Source: Limnanthes douglasii subsp. nivea
Taxonomy: Eukaryota > Streptophyta > Magnoliopsida > Brassicales > Limnanthaceae
Length of the DNA stretch: 64,000 nt
Assembly (NCBI GenBank): GCA_036936605.1
Contig: JAUPFV010000001.1
Span: forward strand, 33,613,900-33,677,899
Direction: 5' to 3'
Positions 33,511-49,478 of the stretch are shown one piece after another. Numbering within the stretch: the first letter of the stretch is position 1; every line of letters begins with the position of its first letter. Below the pieces are notes generated by a model. The model did not search any database. It was not told the DNA's origin and worked only from the letters and a program-made list of their open reading frames with translations. A program made the position numbers and the translations under genes.

Positions 33511-34332
33511 CAAATAGGAGTATTTCTGAAGAATACCTAGAAGAATCACATTATTTTCATATTTTTTTCCTTTTTCATTTTGGAGTAAGATATTGTATAA
33601 AAGATGGGCCCTGAAATTATTAATATAATAAAGGTCCAATAAACAGCAGCTACCTTTACATTCCTCAATCTCTCTCTATCTCGAGTTTTCTTCCTCGTAG
33701 TAGCTCAACCATTTTCCCGAGAAAAACTCAATCCCAATTCGTAACCCTCCAGATTCAGATATCATCCCGTGAAATCTACCGACCCCAAAGTTCTTTCCCT
33801 CAAACTCACTAGCTTACGATATAGTCTATCAGTTCTTATCTTTTTACTTCGATTGAAATGAAACCGTCTCTGTCACTATCCTTTCATAAAAGCCTTTTCT
33901 TTTGATTTTGATTGTGATTGTGTCCTGTGCGTTTATTTTCTGAAGAATTTCGACTTCGTTATGAAGCTATCTTATTGCTTTGTTTCGATTGCTATTTTTT
34001 TTTGTCGATTTGTGTAGAGCTTAGACAGTAGACTTCAAACTTACTTGCTCTTTTCTTTTTATATTTAGGAGCAATTTTGTTTTTTCGTTTTTTCTTCTTC
34101 TTTCGAAATTGAGCTTGATTATCAAGTGATATTAGCTTCTGGGTTTGGTGTGATTTTGGTTTTTTCTTCTAAGAAATCAATTTGGTAGATCTGGAATTAG
34201 GAGTCATCGCCGTTTAGATTTATAAGATCTTTAGGTCAATTTGATTAGGGAGGTGATAAAAGGTAGGGAAATTACTTTTGGCTTTCGTTTCTCTGTTCTT
34301 TCCAATTATCATTGATTGATTGGGATCGTAAG
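33511..34332 (+). promoter_or_regulatory. Promoter and 5' leader of the CKL gene
   Basis: Only about 85 bp of non-transposon DNA separate the LINE target duplication (ends 33510) from a TATA box, TATAAAAG, at 33596-33603. TGGGCC (33605-33610), a site II-like motif, and a pyrimidine patch (about 33668-33684) follow. The leader to ATG 34333 would be about 700 bp, T-rich in its second half, and may contain an intron as in many plant CKL genes; no splice pair is convincing enough to place. The ORF-like stretches here have no recognisable content. Confidence 0.6.
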
Positions 34333-39157
<4,825 letters not shown>

Positions 39158-39600
39158 GGGTAAGTCACTGAAGAAAAGGACATGAATTTTGCGACATTCT
39201 TTGCTTTTTGTATATCGGGCAGCTTAGACAAGTTTGTTTCTTGCTGCATTTACAGACTCGGTTTGGTGTCCGATCCTGTATCAACCATTTCTGCCATTTA
39301 CAATATTGCTTGTGTCGTTAGACTCCGGTGGAGTCTGGTCGAACGAAGAGAGAGAAAGAGAAAATGTTTTCATTGGACCAAAATTGGTTGTAATAAGAGT
39401 TTCTTTCATACTATTTCCTTTTATGCATTTCTCTTTCAGATGAAAACCCTATCTGAGAAAAATGACATGATTTCTGTGATATCTTCCAGAAAGTATATAC
39501 TTCAGAAGAAACATGTGGCTCTTATTTAGTTTTTCAAATATTATTTTTCACTATGTTCCTATGTCAAGATAGTAATAAATTATTACTGCAGTGATGGTAT
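39158..39600 (+). other. 3' UTR of the CKL gene, possibly with an intron
   Basis: Directly after the stop, GGTAAGTCA (from 39159) and a T-rich stretch ending GGGCAG (39222) could be a 3'-UTR intron of about 63 bp. A poly(A)-signal-like AATAAA lies at 39574-39579. No coding sequence seen. The exact 3' end cannot be set without transcripts. Confidence 0.45.
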
Positions 39601-39782
39601 TGGTGAATATAATTTTGTGTAGTAGATTCGGATGGGTATCTGATATCTAGTTTGGGTCGTAAAATACAACGCCCAGAATAGTGTTCAATTATGATTAGGA
39701 AAGTAATAGTTATACATTAAAAAAGTATATGGTAAAAGAGATCGTATCTTATTTATTTTTAAAGTTTTTTTTTTTCACTTTT

Positions 39783-40111
39783 AGTTTTGCATTATTAATT
39801 ATGACATGCATTATTAAATCATACAAGACCAAACATAATAAGAGTGGATAGATGCTAGACCATACATAATGAAACAAAGAGATACAAGACATGTACTACT
39901 TGATGATAAAGATGTGAGACCATGGTTATTGGTTTTGGTGATTTTCTTATCAAAAAAATATTATTAATAAATTGAGTTGTATTCTTCTTAAAAAAACAAT
40001 GCATAGTCTCACATGATTTAATAATGTATGGTCTTGCATGATTTAATAATACATGGTCTTACATGATTCAATCATGCATGGTTTCGTGTGATTTATTGTG
40101 TCTGGTCTCGC
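39783..40111. repeat. 25-bp tandem array with inverted copies (foldback)
   Basis: Four direct units of exactly 25 bp start at 40012, 40037, 40062 and 40087 (CATGATTTAATAATGTATGG then TCTTG in the first). Degenerate copies in the opposite orientation lie at about 39790-39930 (CATTATTAAATCATACAAGACC). The two halves could fold on each other across about 80 bp of A+T-rich sequence. The whole may be a foldback or MITE-like element; no clear termini or target duplication were found. Confidence 0.6.
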
Positions 40112-40544
40112 ATGTTTTTTGGCAAAAAAAATTCAAAATTATTATAAATGGATCTAGTTTTGTCGTGCATAAAAAAACAAAGTTGATAGTACTTTCGATT
40201 TTTTTTTTGAAAGCTACAAACTTTTTTTATAAAAAGAAAAAAAAAGTAAGAAACATAAGTTTTGGCTAAAAGAAGGAGAAATGGTTACGTGACTAGTGAT
40301 GAAGCTTGTGTATTCGAGGTATTATTAGAAATTGAGTATCTATATTGAGTAAGTTTACATAAAATGGACATTAGATAGGTAATAGTGAAACTTGAGGTAT
40401 TTCATGGTAGTAAAAATCATTGTTGGGTACCTTGGGTGACATTTTTTTACAATTTTATGTTTAATATTTATAAATATAATACCACATTGATAGTTATAGA
40501 TATATTTGATTTGTTTCTTCATTTTTCATATATGTAGTTAGTTT

Positions 40545-40627
40545 TGGGTTTGTAATAGCTCAACCGAATGAGCGTCAGTCTTGTAATGGTTCGCATGAAT
40601 GAGACTTAATCTTTTGATCAGATTTTA
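40545..40627 (+). other. tRNA-like relic (possible SINE fragment)
   Basis: The stretch GGGTTTGTAATAGCTCAACC onward has a perfect D-arm (GCTC-AACCGAAT-GAGC) and an anticodon-loop-like CTTGTAA. The T-arm region (GATCAGATTTTAAT) is degenerate and the anticodon and acceptor stems do not pair well. It is not a functional tRNA gene. It could be a worn tRNA-derived SINE head or a tRNA pseudogene. Confidence 0.35.
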
Positions 40628-41469
40628 ATATAAACAAAAAAATACACTATTATTAATACTCTCATTAGTTCGTATGATAGTATCGAGGAAAGACTAACTT
40701 TTGAGTTATTGATCCAAGATATTTTTGCTTTAACTTGTGATTCTTTGCTGAAGCCTTGTTTGTTGTAGTCAAATACCGTTTTCCAAGATATATCAATTTA
40801 TATCTCAACCATATTCTGGTCGGAATCCTAAGAGTCTTGGAATAACTCAACGTTACATGTTGATGGGTTTATACTCCTCCACCCAAGCAAGCCTCATATC
40901 CTGATTAGCTCGTGCTAACCATGTTTGTTTCTCATTAAAGACCTCATTTGAGAAAAAAATATTTTTTCGCATAAGGAAAAATAGTACAACCGTAGTAGGC
41001 TACTAGAGTTGTTTGGACATTTTACCGAAAAGACCTCCAAATTTATATGAAATTGCTTCATTTTGCTTCGGGTTGTCTGTGAACACAATGCAATAGCCAC
41101 GTAGTCCTTATAAAATATGTAGGATGAACTTCTAAATGAAAAATAATAGCTCTCTGGTCAGTTTAAAGAATGTCGGAAGGACTATTAAGTGTTGAACAGT
41201 AGCCCCCAAATCCTTTCAAATAATATATGAATGACTAGAAAAACTCGAATCAAAGATAAAAATGGTATTGATTCTTAATATATATTTTTGCGTGGAAGTT
41301 CATTCTTGAAAACTGCTATTTACGGAATTTGTTAAGAGCTGACCCTCCAAACAAATTTAAACTTATTATTTCTTTCTTGAGAATATGCATAAAATTGAAA
41401 GATTAAAGTGTACATTGTTGTTAAAACGTTTTTTTTAAAGTTGATACGTGGCCAAGACGAATATATGGA

Positions 41470-41587
41470 TGTTATCACAACCCAAATTGTTGTCATTCCG
41501 CACTCTTTCATTATAGTCGTTCGTATTAAAATGATCACATTCATATATTTACATTATCACACTACACCATTTTGGGTTGTGATAACA
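41470..41587. repeat. Perfect 17-bp inverted repeat
   Basis: TGTTATCACAACCCAAA at 41470-41486 and its exact reverse complement at 41571-41587, with 84 bp between. It could be a very small non-autonomous DNA transposon or a hairpin-forming relic. No target duplication is convincing. Confidence 0.65.
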
Positions 41588-42846
41588 TATACTATTTATA
41601 AATATATTGTTTTTATTTAATCTTTTTCAATACGATTACAAATGTAGCTCTTGCTTCACGATTTGATATTTTTTGTTTCGTTTGTTAAAGCTTTTAGCTT
41701 TCTATTTGTTTCACCTTTATCAAATGCTTACTAATGCTAATTCATCTCAGTATGCTCCAATTTCTTTATAAAATGGAAAAATAAAGAACACGAGCCGTAT
41801 TGGACAAATGCACAAAAAATGTGATGACTTAGATTATGGATAAATGATGGAACCTCTTGTTCGTCACTGTAAGAGAGCCGAGGTGAAACCCTTGGTCGTT
41901 GGGCCTATTTCAATTTTTTTCTAGCGTTGTTGTTGATGATTGCGATGCTCTACATTAGTGATTGTTCCATCTGAATCTACTAAGACACCATATGTAACGT
42001 ATGTTAATTGTTAACGAGAGAAGGCTGAAATGATACAAATTTTTAATACCCTTATGATATATGATTCTTTGATTTCCTCAAACCAATGACACCCCTTTAG
42101 ATGTCGAGAATGATGAAGTAGTTTTTCTACGTATATTATTGATGAAGGTGTCAGGTTTTCATTATGCTTCAAAATGTTATTTTTTTCAAAATAAACTGGT
42201 ATGTGTCTAAGTCAATTAGTGCCAAATATTTAGAGTTTGTTAAGAATAACTATTATCTTTGCCTCAAAATTATATGGTCAATTAAGCTTCATAAATTATT
42301 ATTGTGTTGAGTAATATTCAAGACTGAAAGTGTAATCCTTTCGATTTATTTGTCATGGAGGTTGTCACAAATATTTTAGATGATCTTTCTAACTCTAAAA
42401 ATGTGTAAAAGATTAAATTTATCAATGTGCCAAGATGCTAGGAGACAAGTACTAAATAAGATGTTCCCATTTGATCTCGTATTTGGTACCTGAAAGGTAA
42501 TAATTTTATTCCATATTTGCAAATTTATGTGTTTGCGTAAATAATATATCCTTATTATTATCTTTGTATTAATTCACTAATACCATGAATTGATTTGAAA
42601 TCTCAAATGAATTATGAAAAAAATGCCAAGATTGTAAAGACAACGATTAATTTCCAATATCATCACAAACCTTTGTTTTTTCACGAATAATTTGTAAATA
42701 CTGGTGTTGACAAAGTATTTCTTGGAATGAAGGGTTCCAGATTTGTAAACAGAATATTAAAAAAAGTGATGTTAAGCAAAGTTAATAAAGGCTTATAAAG
42801 TTGCTAGAATGAGAAGTTCCCTTGTTAGAAAGGTGAATGTTAAGTG

Positions 42847-43067
42847 CTTTTTTTCCGGAGGGAACCCGCAGCCGCTACTCAAAGTGCAATGAGTGCGCAC
42901 AGGGTAAACTCTCAGTCTGACGCGATAGCCTGCAAACCAACGCCAGAAGGTAAACCACATAAAGTGACAGGCTCAGCCGAGAAAGTTTATGTAGAGGGAC
43001 TCGAACTCATGACCTTTTGGTCATAAGAATGCCATACTCAACCAACTCGGCTACCCCCTTGGGGGTA
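42847..43067 (-). mobile_element. tRNA-derived SINE
   Basis: On the - strand the element starts near 43067 with a tRNA-like head: A-box TAGCCGAGTTGG (complement of 43042-43053) and B-box GAGTTCGAGTC (complement of 42998-43008). A tRNA-unrelated G+C-richer body ends in a short A run (T7 at 42848-42854 on the + strand). TTAAGTG flanks it on both sides (42840-42846 and 43068-43074), a 7-bp target duplication. RNA polymerase III would transcribe it and a LINE would mobilise it. The family name cannot be given without a search. Confidence 0.85.
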
Positions 43068-43184
43068 TTAAGTGATTTTCTATTAGAAGGGAAGTTGCTA
43101 ATATTTTTGTTTTTAAATGTAATACGACCGAGTGTGTTAGGACAAAATAAAAAAGAGTATAAATCCTCATGCTACTAATAAAGG

Positions 43185-44295
43185 TCATGATGTGGTGTAA
43201 AAAAAGATATTATTGAAAAAAAATTGGATATTGCGGGCGTCAAAAAGCTTGTTGTCAGTTTGAATGATTAAACTTCCAGGAATTAATATGTAATCATCCA
43301 TATTGTCGAGGTCCAAAAAGATTATCCAAATTATTTTTTGGATTTTGAACCAAACGATAAGCCTATTACTCTTGCTCATTTAGTTTATCTACCTCCTCTC
43401 GAATTGAAAATGATGTCAAGACTAGTTTGAAACCAAAAGATTTAATGAAAACTAAAGAAGTTAAATTTACCACCATCATTGATGATTTCATTAAAAAGGA
43501 AGGTCGATAGATAGACGCTAAAGCTCTTGTTAACTCTATGCGAGTAATTATTAGTGAAGATGATGATCTACCCGTCCTGGAAGGGCATACTTATTTGGGA
43601 AAAATGGAAAAGTTTATTAGCATCTCATAAGCCTAAAATAACCTTTAGTGAAATGAATATCAAAGCATATTGCATTCCTATAGCCCAATGAGCAAGTTAC
43701 AAGAAACTTATAAATACGAGGAAGACCCTGGGTTTTGTAGATTCTTCTAAAGAGAAAACGTTAAAAATTGATAGCAATGTGTAGACTTCCATGGTTGATG
43801 CTATTTATGGAAAACAAACATCGTTGCCTTTTGCAACACTAAATGTTGTATTTCTACTGATATATCGGCTACAAACAAAGATAAGTTGATTATAAATGAG
43901 GTTCCTTGGTTGTTGATTCCTCCATAATTGATAATGATTTTATTGGGAATGGTGATTTACCACATGCAAGTGATGGTGCTAATGATGCATATGCTCATGT
44001 CAAAATACAAAATGAAAATAATTCTTGTTTTAGCTTATTATATGATGGTAAAATTATGAATATTATCGATAAAGTTCATTTAGAAACTTATGCTTCAGCT
44101 TTAGATGGAAACCCTGAAGTTGTAATCAAGCTTGTTGTTGTGTTTATTGACTCTATTTGTACATATATGTTTCAGCTAAACATCCAACATATTTCACGGA
44201 TACAATTTTTGATAAAGTTCATAAGTTGTAAATATCTAACATATCTTATGAACATTATGGATAAAGCTCCTTCAAATATTTTTTATACGATGTAA
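43185..44295 (+). pseudogene. Unrecognised decayed coding sequence
   Basis: Several short stretches in different frames have coding-like composition: about 43300-43400 (DYPNYFLDFEPNDKPITLAH), 43590-43690, 43720-43860 (SMVDAIYGKQTSLPFATLN) and an open 129-codon piece at 43906-44295 (IDNDFIGNGDLPHASDGAND). They could be pieces of one eroded gene or transposon protein on the + strand. I do not recognise a family. Codon statistics or a protein search with all three frames would decide. Confidence 0.25.
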
Positions 44296-46380
44296 AGCCT
44301 ACATTTTGGATCATACTCACATACTAAACTAACCATTTTCAAAAGCCTTAGATATGTATAATCGTCTTCGCCACATTTGCCTTATGTACCAAAGTTGATA
44401 GTTTATCACATTTTTTCGATTATGTAATAATCTATAATACAACTCCATTAACACCATACATATCTTACGTTCACACAACAACCCATGAGTAGATTAAAAA
44501 AATATTATATTCAATTTTTGAAATGTCTTATTTAACATTCACGTATTCTTTTAACATAAGTATGAAACATGTCCCACTGAGCCTTTCTGCTGAATATGAT
44601 ATTATCGTATGCAAAATTAACGATTTACTTATATTTTTTAAATGATACTTTTGTCTTCGTTTGTTGAATACCAAGAAAAATATGAAACTTCATCCAAAAT
44701 TATCTGAAGTTTGGTTTGCTCTTCCCGAGAAACCGCTTTAATGATGAATATGTGCTTTCAGGACAACAAAGAAAAAAATTAGTTTGCATATATTATTTGA
44801 ATACAAATTAATACACTAAAATGAATGAGCTTACCAATTAGTTGTCATGTTTTTAGTTCTTCACAAGGTTAATGTGTGCATATAAGGTTTTTTCATCTGA
44901 TAGTTTGAGCGAAGATGTTTCAACATACTGTAACACATTATGATATACTTTATATGTCTTATTATTTGTCATTATAGTTTATGCTACTTGAAATCATTTT
45001 TTCAATACATGACCAAATTCTAAAAAACAATAAAACTCGTCCGACATTGTTCATTCTTCGAACAATTTCTTTATATTTACAATAATATCATGCGTATATT
45101 CCACTTGTATAACAAGTGTATAGTTTCCAAATATATTTTCTTGAATGCACCCATCAATATTAATTCTTTATAAGCTAGGATAATATTATGTAATGGATAT
45201 ACATTATTTTTAATAAGAAACCGAAGACAATTTATTACCCAACATAGTTGTCTAAGTTTTTTGCACCCATAAAAATAAAATAGTGTAAGATGTTTATTAC
45301 CCCAACCATGTTGGCGTAGCCCTAGTGATTTTAAACATTGGTATTCTATACCTCATGTTTTGTATGTAGTATGCATAATCAAACCCGTGAGAATATCCTT
45401 AGAAGGTCGATATATGTCGCATATGTAAAAAATATATTCGATTACTTCAAACCCCTAAGTTTTCATTCAATGCCAAACAACGTAGTTATTTTTCTTCAAT
45501 TTATCCAACCAAAATTGCATGTGCATCTTACCATACATCTTCAATTCATGGTGTTTTTGTCTTGTGGTATAAATTTAAGTATGTTTGATACATTTCTAGG
45601 TGACTCATTCCTCAATTTGACTAAAATTTCTAGAAGACGGGAACTAGTTGTTGAAATATTCTTAATTAATAAATGATATCTCTCCTATAAATCATTATAA
45701 GAATTTCATAGCGTCATTAATATATGTTTCACATGTAACTGTTAGATAACATAATTCAAGTTTTCGTTCATGAGATAAACTCTTAGTGCAAAAGGACAAT
45801 CATATCCTTTTTAACTAAGGGGTCTTCTCTTAACATTAGGTTCACTAGGAGATTTTCCATAAGATCTAAATTTCTCGCAAGAAAACATTAATCTCGAGGT
45901 TCTTCCATTCTTTCCGTTATCGTAATACATCTTACGAATCATACATCATATAATTTTGCTCATACCTTTTACCCATTCTATAATATGAAGTTTACTAAAA
46001 TGCATAAATATAATGAATACATGTGAAAGATTTTCATAAATTTTTGATATCACATGTGGTATTTTAAACTTTGTTCTCATGACTATTTTATTAAAAAAAT
46101 TAAGTTTATAAGTTTTTCAGGTTTTTTAATTTTTTTATTTGTTAATATTGTTAGGATTATAAAATTTTAGATTGTTCATTGATTATACTAGAAAACAATT
46201 AAAATAAAACCTGAATTTGTAAATAAAATAAAAATAACTAAATTATTCTCTATATTATAAAATTTTTAGTTCAAGTTAAACCCTTATTTAATGAAAAGAA
46301 AAGTTATAGTTGTTTTTAACTTTAAGTTTTTCTCTCAAACATATCAATAATATTTAGCGTAATCAAACATTATCTAATTC
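44296..46380. other. A+T-rich intergenic stretch, no gene seen
   Basis: Short ORFs only, none with recognisable motifs. Ends at the ATCAT target duplication (46381-46385) of the second Tat-type element. Confidence 0.6.
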
Positions 46381-46385
46381 ATCAT

Positions 46386-46806
46386 TGATAAGGGAAGAAA
46401 AATAGGGTGAAGAATAAGCTTTAATGTAATGAATAAATGTTTAAATTGACATGATTAAATATCAAGCGCTAAACTAGAGAAACAATAAGGATTAAGGGGT
46501 CATATATAATAACTAAAAAATTGTTTACAAATAGTGGAAGAGTGATGTGAGAAGGTTCATTTATGAGAGGGTAAACATGTAAATTTAGAATCTACCCCAT
46601 GTATTATATAAATGACATTCTATTTATGAGAAAATGGTCCAATGATTAGTCAATGATTGCTATATTTATTCTTTTGTTCTTTTTCTCTCTCTAATGATTC
46701 AATTTCTTTCTCTAAAAATGCCTCATACGAATATTTCTTTGACATATATTCTCATACAAATATAGTTTTAACAGGGTTAATAATTAAAATATATATGAAT
46801 TTGCCA
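46386..46806 (+). repeat. 5' LTR of Tat element 2
   Basis: Begins TGATAAGGGAAGAAAAATAG and ends TTTGCCA. It aligns along its length with 59120-59562 and with 60853-61563. The following bases (ATGTCGTTGTCTATGGGAA) resemble a worn primer site of the TGGCGCCGTTGTC kind. Confidence 0.87.
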
Positions 46807-46890
46807 ATGTCGTTGTCTATGGGAAATCGATTGGTACCTAAAATCATCGTTCCAAAATTATAATATTAATTTTAAAACACTATAAGAGCA

Positions 46891-49245
46891 ATGAAGACTG
46901 AAGTCCGTGGAGAGCTAGAGGCTGATCAGAAAAACCATGCGACCAGAGATTCATCTGGAGATCTCATGATCGAGGAACAATTAACAAATGAATGAAACAA
47001 TAATGATCGATATATTGAAGAGCTACTTGAAGAATCTGTATTGGTAGCTTGACGGAAAGAATTACTGGAAGACATTGAGAGGCTCAATGCTGAAGAGGAA
47101 GCGATAATCGATTCGTCAAGAATTAAGTCCGAGGTCTAACGAGAACGAAGAGTAGTAGCAGACCAAGTGCAAAACTTTTCTCAGTTCGAGGAGAAGCAAC
47201 ATAGAAAAAGACATCGTTTTTCTAAAATACGAGCAAGATCTGGACAATACAATGAATTAATAGGATCCAATGAATATTTGTCTTTTAGCTCAGATGAATC
47301 TTTGTCCTCGGAAATTGATACTCGACATAAAATAAGTTACAAGAAAATAAATTTGAGGGGACACAAAGGTGCTCATTGAGCTGCTCGAAGAAAAAATGTT
47401 TCAAGGAAGGGAAAACATGATCATGGACATAAAAGTTTTTATTCCGAAGAGCCCAAAAAGTGGTGAATGCAACTTGACAAGAACAAATAATTCCTCGTAG
47501 GAAAATTTAATATGGTAGCTATAACCATGAGTACCGTGTGAGTAATCAATTTACGTTTCCATATGCGGAAGGTTTGTATGTGACGGTGAATGAAGGTCTG
47601 AGGGTAAGTGCGTATAAGATGGGTCATAATTGGAGATCATCCATACTCTCACTGGAAATTTTTTTTGGTCATTTTCCAAAGTGGTTTGATAACTCTAAGC
47701 TGGAAACGTTTGACGGAACATAAGATACGAATAACCACATTGAACAATTTAAGAATTTCATGATTAATTATGACAATGGTGATAAACTACTGTGTAGGTA
47801 TTTCTCTCAAACTTTCACTAATGTTGCATCAAAATGGTATAATCGTTTACCTTAAGGGTGTATTAAGAACTTTGACATGTTCTGGAGCATGTTTTGCCAA
47901 CATTTTATGGGAAATAAAAAGGTATGTGCGAATGTTGATACTATAATCTATTGCAAGAAAAAGATGGAGAAAAGTCTCAAAGAATATACGAAGCACTTCA
48001 TCAAAGTAAAAACATACATGGATTCTACGAGGATAAAATGGCTATGGCTGCCTTAAAAGCATTGTGGATCGGATATAAAAGAAAATTTTGGTAGAATAGA
48101 CCATGGCATCAAAATTATTTTCCATGCCACAATTCAATTCGAATAAATTTTACCAAGATCCAACAATGATAAGAAGTATGTACCACCAACAAATGTCCGA
48201 CATCAGGTATTGTAACCAACAAGTGTGGTCTGACCACGAGCACTTGTTCAAGTTATAAGTGAGGCACATCAAAGAGTGAAAGAATATGCGCTAGTGGTCA
48301 ATGCTCATCAATATGTCCGACATATGTTATACAAATGGATCTGACCTACTCGTCTTCCAAACTGAGTGTGTGGTGACTATCTTCGAGAAAGAGCAACCGC
48401 ATGTCCATTTCTGTAAAGAATTTTTGATGCAGACTCCAAGGGAAAATAGAAAAAATAAATGTTGTCAATATCACAAGGATATCGAGCACGATACAAAGAA
48501 CTACGTGGCGTTAAAAAAAAAAGATACAGTCTTTGATAAAAAAGGGAAATTAACTGCATTTGTGAAGAAGAATTCTTCAGTTGCTCCAAAACAATAAGTT
48601 GTTCTAAAGAAAGAGACACTTTAATGATATCATAAATAATTGATTAAAAATCTATTAATGCGTTCGACATCTCCACTGAGTACTTAGATCCAAAACTGCG
48701 TCGAACCATCATAAATATAGCAGAAAATCCGTTAGTGAGAGGAAATGTTAGTAAATTGTGTGCTTCGTTTGAATCACTAACAAATTTTTGAGGAGATATT
48801 ATTGCATGAGCGTCAAATTATTCTCGGAAGATACCTATCGTTAGTCTAGCAACACAATTGGAAGAAGGCGCTTTACCATAATTGTATAGAAGTCAGTCTC
48901 AAATATTCTATTTTTAAGATGTTGACATTAGAGATGTAGTTGGTCCACATGAAGATGCGGTAGTTATTGTGGCAGAGATAGTTGGGAACGAGATACAAAA
49001 TATTTTTGATCGATACCGGCTGCTCGACCAACATTATATTTATGACTACTTATAGCCAAATAAAAAACCCACCAACAATTTTACGATCGGATCAGACAAT
49101 AGTAGGGTTTATCGGGGCTACAACTGAGGTTGTTGAAGCATTCAAGGGAAGAGTCGAGCTGGGTTGGGAACTGTTCAAGAAGGTAGTCACAGTCTTGTTT
49201 GTTGTGGTAGATGCTCCAACATCTTATAATGTTATCTTCTGAAGG
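46891..49245 (+). pseudogene. Gag and protease of Tat element 2
   Basis: ATG 46891 opens a coiled-coil, acidic N-terminus (LLEDIERLNAEEEAI) broken by several stops, then a basic/Ser-rich stretch (47167-47379). The Gag core (47538 to about 48050; NHIEQFKNFMINYDNGDKLL, SKWYNRLP, SLKEYTKHF) matches the core in element 1. A zinc-knuckle-like block (CCQYHKDIEHDTKNY) lies in 48301-48597, its last Cys replaced. The protease at 48982-49242 keeps the active site (FLIDTGCSTNI). Stops and frameshifts separate all parts. Confidence 0.8.
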
Positions 49246-49478
49246 TATTGGTTGTCTAAAATGCACGTTGTACCGTCAATCATTCACCAATGTTTACAAT
49301 ATGTTGTAGGAAACAATATGAGAACAATTAGAAGCAGCCATAAGATGTCAAGAGAATTTTATCGAACAAATTTGGCCCCTAAACAAATTAAGGGGGTCAA
49401 ATCCTAGAAAGAATAACAGTCAGTGGGGATTCCCTCAGGGTCCAATCTCGTATATTATCTGAGGGAAGCCCCGGGTTC

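Larger units (their letters stand above)
40112..42839. other. A+T-rich intergenic stretch, no gene seen
   Basis: Contains only short ORFs without recognisable content, a tRNA-like relic near 40545-40627 and a short perfect inverted repeat at 41470-41587, listed separately. Nothing else could be supported. Confidence 0.6.

Noticed and set aside
40545..40627. Functional tRNA-Thr gene
   Set aside because: Only the D-arm pairs well; the anticodon stem, T-arm and acceptor stem do not, so it is at best a relic.
42844..43026. 60-codon ORF on the + strand
   Set aside because: It lies entirely within the tRNA-derived SINE and reads its antisense strand; no independent coding sign.
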